Shown here: piece after piece, positions 7,218-10,904 of the stretch | Layout: each line of letters opens with the position of its first letter | How positions within the stretch are numbered: the first letter of the stretch is position 1 | DNA from: an uncultured Lysobacteraceae bacterium | GTDB lineage: Bacteria; Pseudomonadota; Gammaproteobacteria; Xanthomonadales; Xanthomonadaceae | DNA: 10,904 nt | Assembly: GCA_946886995.1 (NCBI GenBank) | Contig: CAMPJU010000023.1 | Location: 1-10,904, forward strand | Direction of reading: 5' to 3' | Translations under genes and position numbers: made by a program | The notes under the pieces: generated by a model | Seen by the model: the letters and a program-made list of their open reading frames with translations, nothing else | What the model was told of the DNA's origin: nothing | Databases searched by the model: none

Positions 7218-7739
7218 CTAGTAGCGCGCCGGGCGATCCACCCGGCACTGGTCGACGCGAACGCCGGCGGCGACCGCGCCGGCGCGGTCGCCCGCGGCCA
7301 GGCGTGCCTGCTCGATGGTCGACCAGTGCCGGCGGCACAACGGCCCGACCCGGGAACCGAGCTCGTCGGCACGACGCGCAAACGCCTCGGCGGCCGCGAA
7401 CTCGCCAAGCAGCAGCGCGGCCTCGGCACGTTCCTGCAGCAGCGAGGGATCGTCGGGCGTGATCGCGAGCGCCTGGTCGAGGGTGGCCGCCGCACCGGCG
7501 AGATCGCCGCGCGCCTGCTGCGCGGCGGCGGCATCGCGCAGGCCGGCAGTCGCGGGATCCCGCAGCGGGCGCACGGCGAGTTCGGTGTCGCTGGTGGCAC
7601 CCGCGGCGCGCACCTTCGCGACCATCTGCGCGGGCGTATCGGTCGTCAGCGGTGCGGGCGGCGGCGTGGCCGGTGGCGGTGCGGTGGCGCAACCGGACAG
7701 GAGGGCCACGCAAGCCAGGTAGCGAAGACGCTGCGACAT
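7218..7739 (-). CDS. TPR-containing outer-membrane lipoprotein, candidate LpoP-like activator of PBP1B
   Basis: This 173-residue protein begins with a short basic N-terminus and hydrophobic segment ending in the lipobox LSGC, with lipidated C17. Residue +2 is Ala, not Asp, so sorting to the outer membrane is expected. A Pro/Thr-rich linker (about 19-36) leads to two tetratricopeptide-like helix pairs (about 66-99 and 100-133) and a partial third (137-160). C135 and C165 could form a disulfide. It starts within the stop of mrcB (TGATG). In P. aeruginosa a TPR lipoprotein encoded beside ponB, LpoP, activates PBP1b in place of LpoB; position, size and fold type agree here. The activator role is inferred from this, since TPRs are generic and no binding residues can be assigned. 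Confidence 0.8.
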   Translation of the reverse strand: MSQRLRYLACVALLSGCATAPPPATPPPAPLTTDTPAQMVAKVRAAGATSDTELAVRPLRDPATAGLRDAAAAQQARGDLAGAAATLDQALAITPDDPSLLQERAEAALLLGEFAAAEAFARRADELGSRVGPLCRRHWSTIEQARLAAGDRAGAVAAGVRVDQCRVDRPARY

Positions 7740-10273
7740 CAGTCGTCCAGTGAATCTTCGTACGCGTCGCGCATTTCGCGTTCGCGCTCCCGACGGCGCT
7801 CCGCCGCTTCCTCCGCCGCTTCGTACGCTGCTTCGCGCGATTCCTCGGCCGCGCGCCGCGCATCGTCGCGGTCATCCTCGTCGTCGTCGCCCCAGCCGAA
7901 CCAGTCACGCCAGCCGCGGCCTTCCTGGTCCTGGTAGTACGGATCCGACTCGTACTGATAGCAACCCCGGGACGGTGGCGCGAACCCTTCGACGAACGCG
8001 AAGCGACGCGCCCCGGGACACGACGCGTCGGTGCTGTGCGAATCGACCACCCACTCCCACTGCAGGCCGTCGCTGCCGACCTCGAGCGGCGCCGTCGGCA
8101 GGCGTCCGAAGATGCCGGACCACACCCGCATCGCGCCGGTCGCGCCGTACAGGCCGGTCGCCTCGTTCTGGTCGTTGCCGACCCAGGCCACCGCCAGGTG
8201 GTCGCCCGTGTAGCCGGCGAACCAGCTGTCGCGGCCGTCGTTGCTGGTGCCGGTCTTGCCCGCGACCTGCAATGCGCCCAGGCCGTCGCGGACCAGCGCA
8301 CGGCCGGTGCCCGAGGTGACTGCATGCTGCAGGGCGAGTGTCACCAGCCGCGCGGCGATCGCATCGCCTTCCTGCGCGGGCGCCGGCGCATTGTCGTAGC
8401 GGTTGAGTGCGTTGCCTTCCGGCCCCAGCACGCCGCGCACGGCATGCAACGGCTGGATCTCGCCGCCCGATGCGAGGAACTGGTAGAGCTGCGCCATCGC
8501 GTACGGGCTCTGGTCGGTCGAGCCGAGGATCAGCGACGGATTGGGCTGCGCCTCGATGCCCGCCAGCGTGCCCAGCAGGTCCGCGAGCCGGCGCGGATCG
8601 ACCTGCATGCCCACGCGCACGGTGGCCTGGTTGTACGACTGGGCGAGCGCGTCGATCAGGCGCACCGTGCCGTGGCTCCGGCCGTCCGAGTTGTCGGGCG
8701 TCCATTGCTTGCCCGTGTCGAGGGTGACCGTGATGTCCGAATCGTCGACCCAGCTGGCCAGCGACCACCGGTCCGGCTGCGCGAGCGCGAGCAGGTAGAC
8801 GAACGGCTTGAGCAGCGAGCCGACCGGACGCTCCGCCTCCACCGCACGGTTGAAGCCCGGCTGGGTGAACTCGCGGCTGCCCACGACCGCGACCACCTGG
8901 CCGGTATGCACGTCGGTCATCACCACGCCGGCCTGCAGCGGCGGGCGATCCTCGTTGTCCAGCGCCTCGATGGTCCGCGCCACGGACCCTTCCGCATAGG
9001 CCTGGGCGGACGGCGACATCGCGGTCATCACGCGCAGGTTGGCGCCGGCCAGTTCGTCGGCGGGATAGTCGCGGGCCAGCTGGCGGCGGACCAGGTCGAC
9101 GTACGCGGGGAAGCGGTTGGCCGAATGGCCCGGAGACTCGGTGACGCCCAGCGGTGCCGCCAGGGCACGCTCGTAGGTGTCCCGGCCGATCAGCCCGGTC
9201 TCGAGCATCTCGCCGAGCACGAAGTCGCGCCGTTCCCTCGCGGCGTCCGGGTTGCGCCGCGCGTTGTAGACCGACGGGCCGTTGATGATGCCCACCAGCA
9301 GCGCGATCTGTTCCGTGGTCAGGTCGCGCAGGTCGCGGCCGAACCAGAAATCCGCGCCCGCCGCGACCCCGTGGATGGCCTGCGCGCCACGCTGGCCGAT
9401 GTACACCTGGTTGAGGTACGTCTCGAGGATCGTGCGCTTGTCGTAGCGTGCCTCGATCAGCACCGCGTACATCGCTTCCTTGAACTTGCGCGTGTACGTG
9501 ACCTCGTTGCCGATGCCGAGCAGGCCGCTGCGCGCCAGCTGCTGGGTCAGCGTGCTGGCGCCCTGCACCGTCTCGCCCGCCTTGAGGTTCGCCCAGGCGG
9601 CGCGGAGGATGCCGCTGATGTCGATGCCGTGGTGGTCGCGGAAGTCGCGGTCCTCGACGGCCTGCAACGTGGTGACCAGCAATTCAGGCACCTCGTCCAG
9701 CTGAACCAGCCGGCGCTCCTCCTGCTGCTGGCCATACAAGGTCGCGATGCGCGCCGGATCCAGGCGCGCGACTTCCATCGGCTGGCCACGCGCCGCGTCC
9801 CGGAGCGAGGCGACCCGGCCGCCGGAGATCCGCACCTCCAGCCGGCTCGGCGGCACCGGACCGTCGACGTCGTCGAAACCGCGGCTGGCGATCAGCCAGC
9901 GCCCGCCGTCGTGCTGGTAGGTCCCTGGCCGCACGCCGGCGCCATCGTCGCGATAGCCGGCGGCATCCAGCTCGGTCTTCAGGGTCTGCGCGTCCATCGC
10001 CCGCCCGGGACGCAGCTCGAGCGGCCGTCCGAACACGCGGGTCGGCAACTGCCATTGCAACTGGCCGAAACGCTCGCCGACCTGGTGGTCCAGGACCAGC
10101 GCATACGGCACCAGGAAGCCGGCAAGCATCGCGCCCACCGCCAGCGCCACGGTCAACAGGTACCTGCGCCAGCCCTCGGGAACCGGCCCGCGGCCGTGCC
10201 GGCGGGGCGCGCCGGGGCGGCGACCCTGGATCCCGGCGCGCGGGCGATCGGGGCGATGGTCGGTGCTGCCCAT
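7739..10273 (-). CDS. mrcB: PBP1B, bifunctional peptidoglycan glycosyltransferase/transpeptidase
   Basis: The 844-residue class A penicillin-binding protein polymerises lipid II and cross-links the peptides in the periplasm. Order of parts: basic cytoplasmic tail (1-37), membrane anchor (about 38-61), UB2H-like region (about 66-150; LPTRVFGRPLEL), GT51 domain and transpeptidase. The GT51 domain has catalytic E207 in EDRDFRDHHGID, GASTLTQQLARS (238-249), RKFKEAMYAVLIE (262-274) and TYLNQVYIGQRG (285-296). The transpeptidase has S486-x2-K489, S546-Y-N548 and K673-T-G675. UB2H identifies it as PBP1B rather than PBP1A. The start at 10273 is chosen by length; an ATG at 10282 would add three residues, and the frame is open further upstream without support. 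Residues 796-844 form an unusual, almost wholly charged tail. It heads an operon with the lipoprotein, yoaA and tsaB. Confidence 0.96.
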   Translation of the reverse strand: MGSTDHRPDRPRAGIQGRRPGAPRRHGRGPVPEGWRRYLLTVALAVGAMLAGFLVPYALVLDHQVGERFGQLQWQLPTRVFGRPLELRPGRAMDAQTLKTELDAAGYRDDGAGVRPGTYQHDGGRWLIASRGFDDVDGPVPPSRLEVRISGGRVASLRDAARGQPMEVARLDPARIATLYGQQQEERRLVQLDEVPELLVTTLQAVEDRDFRDHHGIDISGILRAAWANLKAGETVQGASTLTQQLARSGLLGIGNEVTYTRKFKEAMYAVLIEARYDKRTILETYLNQVYIGQRGAQAIHGVAAGADFWFGRDLRDLTTEQIALLVGIINGPSVYNARRNPDAARERRDFVLGEMLETGLIGRDTYERALAAPLGVTESPGHSANRFPAYVDLVRRQLARDYPADELAGANLRVMTAMSPSAQAYAEGSVARTIEALDNEDRPPLQAGVVMTDVHTGQVVAVVGSREFTQPGFNRAVEAERPVGSLLKPFVYLLALAQPDRWSLASWVDDSDITVTLDTGKQWTPDNSDGRSHGTVRLIDALAQSYNQATVRVGMQVDPRRLADLLGTLAGIEAQPNPSLILGSTDQSPYAMAQLYQFLASGGEIQPLHAVRGVLGPEGNALNRYDNAPAPAQEGDAIAARLVTLALQHAVTSGTGRALVRDGLGALQVAGKTGTSNDGRDSWFAGYTGDHLAVAWVGNDQNEATGLYGATGAMRVWSGIFGRLPTAPLEVGSDGLQWEWVVDSHSTDASCPGARRFAFVEGFAPPSRGCYQYESDPYYQDQEGRGWRDWFGWGDDDEDDRDDARRAAEESREAAYEAAEEAAERRREREREMRDAYEDSLDD

Positions 10274-10316
10274 GGACTCCATTTGCGACAATGCGCGGCG
10301 CGCCTGCGAATGGGCG

Positions 10317-10322
10317 AGTCTA
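10317..10322 (-). promoter_or_regulatory. Possible -10 box of the mrcB operon
   Basis: On the minus strand TAGACT matches four of six consensus positions and lies 35-45 bases before the mrcB start candidates. No convincing -35 box is found 16-18 bases upstream; that position falls inside the inverted repeat at 10335-10359. This is a tentative call. Confidence 0.25.
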
Positions 10323-10334
10323 GCGCAGCGTCCC

Positions 10335-10359
10335 GGGCACGCCGGCCGGTCGCGTGCCC
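10335..10359. repeat. Perfect 8-bp inverted repeat in the mrcB / glycosyltransferase divergent region
   Basis: The arms GGGCACGC (10335-10342) and GCGTGCCC (10352-10359) are exact reverse complements separated by 9 bases. There is no following T-run, so a simple intrinsic terminator is unlikely. It sits between two divergent genes, over the expected -35 area of mrcB and in the leader of the glycosyltransferase gene, which suits an operator or a leader stem. The function is unknown. Confidence 0.5.
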
Positions 10360-10370
10360 CGATAGTCAGC

Positions 10371-10375
10371 TGGAG
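10371..10375 (+). promoter_or_regulatory. Ribosome binding site for the glycosyltransferase gene
   Basis: TGGAG lies 8 bases before the GTG at 10384. It supports that non-ATG start, which is also the first possible start codon after an in-frame TAG at 10363-10365. Confidence 0.65.
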
Positions 10376-10383
10376 TTGCACTA

Positions 10384-10904
10384 GTGATCCCCACTTCCGC
10401 GGTCGAGCTGCGGTTCCTGGCCGAGCGCGGACTCGGGTTGCTGCGGCGCGGCCTGGCCAGCCTGCGCAATCGTGGCCTGCGCGCCAGCTGGCGACGGCTT
10501 GGCGCCCAGTTGTTCCCCTCCCCGGGCGGCGTGGCCGCACCGCTGCTGGCCGCTACTGCGGCGGGCGGCGCTCCCGCGCGGGTCCCGGCATCGCCTTCGC
10601 CACGCGCCAGCATCGTCATCCCGGTCCACGGGCAACTCCGGCATACGCTGGCCTGCCTGCGGGCGATCGCCGCGCATCCGCCGGCAGCGCCGTGCGAGGT
10701 GATCATGGTCGACGACGCGTCGCCGGACGGCACGGCCGAGGCACTGTCGGGGGTGGAGGGGCTGCACCTCCACCAGCGCGAACGCAATGGCGGGTTCGTC
10801 GCAGCCTGCAACGACGGCGCGGAGCTCGCGCGCGGCGAATACGTGGTGTTCCTCAACAACGACACCGTGCCCCAGCCCGGCTGGCTCGACGCGTTGCTCG
10901 GCAC
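10384..10904 (+). CDS. Family 2 glycosyltransferase (N-terminal part; cut at window edge)
   Basis: The frame is open from a GTG at 10384 to the window end, giving 173 residues. The first 70 are basic and Ala/Leu-rich with no recognised domain. The GT-A fold then begins: ASIVIPVHGQLRHTLACLRA (75-94), the nucleotide-binding acidic stretch VIMVDDASPDGT (106-117), NGGFVAACNDGAELARGEYV (135-154) and the metal-binding LNNDTVPQPGWLDALL (157-172). This pattern is typical of GT2 enzymes of the rhamnosyltransferase/WbbL type that build O-antigen or other surface polysaccharide. The donor sugar and acceptor cannot be told. The N-terminal extension suggests a larger, possibly multi-domain enzyme. It diverges from mrcB across about 110 bases. 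Confidence 0.85.
   Translation, partial: MIPTSAVELRFLAERGLGLLRRGLASLRNRGLRASWRRLGAQLFPSPGGVAAPLLAATAAGGAPARVPASPSPRASIVIPVHGQLRHTLACLRAIAAHPPAAPCEVIMVDDASPDGTAEALSGVEGLHLHQRERNGGFVAACNDGAELARGEYVVFLNNDTVPQPGWLDALLG

Noticed and set aside
5670..7937. Open frame of 755 codons on the plus strand opposite yoaA and the lipoprotein
   Set aside because: It has shadow composition, runs across three gene boundaries of the minus-strand operon, and shows no motif.
5263..8325. Upstream in-frame extension of tsaB (open frame reaching 8325)
   Set aside because: Only the last 235 residues show family motifs. The rest is out of frame within yoaA, the lipoprotein and mrcB.
8036..10384. Very long open frame (782 codons) on the plus strand across mrcB
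   Set aside because: It is antisense to a PBP1B gene with all catalytic motifs, has low-complexity Arg/Ala/Gly composition and no recognisable domain. Long antisense frames are expected where GC is high and third positions are biased.
10274..10540. N-terminal extension of PBP1B by up to 89 residues
   Set aside because: It overlaps the start of the divergent glycosyltransferase gene and the inverted repeat, and has no family similarity that I recognise.
1..10904. tRNA, rRNA, CRISPR array, insertion sequence, prophage or toxin-antitoxin genes
   Set aside because: I looked on both strands for tRNA-like folds, regularly spaced repeats, transposase or integrase motifs and small paired genes, and saw none I could support.

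Overview
The window is ordinary core chromosome of a high-GC gammaproteobacterium. It most resembles the Lysobacterales/Xanthomonadaceae (Lysobacter, Luteimonas or Xanthomonas type). The basis is strong G/C third-position bias, the order pilJ-pilI-pilH-pilG / gshB-tonB, and the protein motifs. The assignment comes from reading motifs and gene order only, with no database search. I found eleven protein genes, two of them cut by the window edges. I saw no RNA genes, insertion sequences, phage genes or CRISPR arrays, and no gene-free stretch longer than about 185 bases.

Left part (1-2518, minus strand): the start of the Chp/Pil chemosensory operon that controls type IV pili. In transcription order it holds pilG and pilH (CheY-like regulators), pilI (CheW-like adaptor) and pilJ (transmembrane receptor, cut at base 1). 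A 184-base divergent intergenic region follows (2519-2702). It contains a perfect TTGACA -35 box for pilG.

Middle (2703-4558, plus strand): gshB (glutathione synthetase) and a TonB-family energy transducer start-stop overlapped with it by ATGA. In Pseudomonas aeruginosa the same neighbours (pilG, gshB, tonB3) occur together and TonB3 is needed for twitching motility, so this TonB probably belongs functionally with the pilus genes. Its stop codon shares a CTAG palindrome with the stop of the convergent gene tsaB.

Right part (10273-4555, minus strand): a tightly packed four-gene operon. It contains mrcB (bifunctional PBP1B), a small TPR lipoprotein resembling the PBP1B activator LpoP, yoaA (DinG/XPD-family Fe-S helicase) and tsaB (tRNA t6A synthesis). 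The junctions are TGATG, TAG directly followed by GTG, and ATGA. At the far right a plus-strand family-2 glycosyltransferase begins and runs off the end. A perfect 8-bp inverted repeat sits between it and mrcB.

I do not see a previously undescribed defence, mobile or biosynthetic system. The points most worth a second look are the LpoP-like lipoprotein, the long charged C-terminal tail of PBP1B, the TonB-pilus linkage, the single-palindrome convergent stop, and the inverted repeat between mrcB and the glycosyltransferase.
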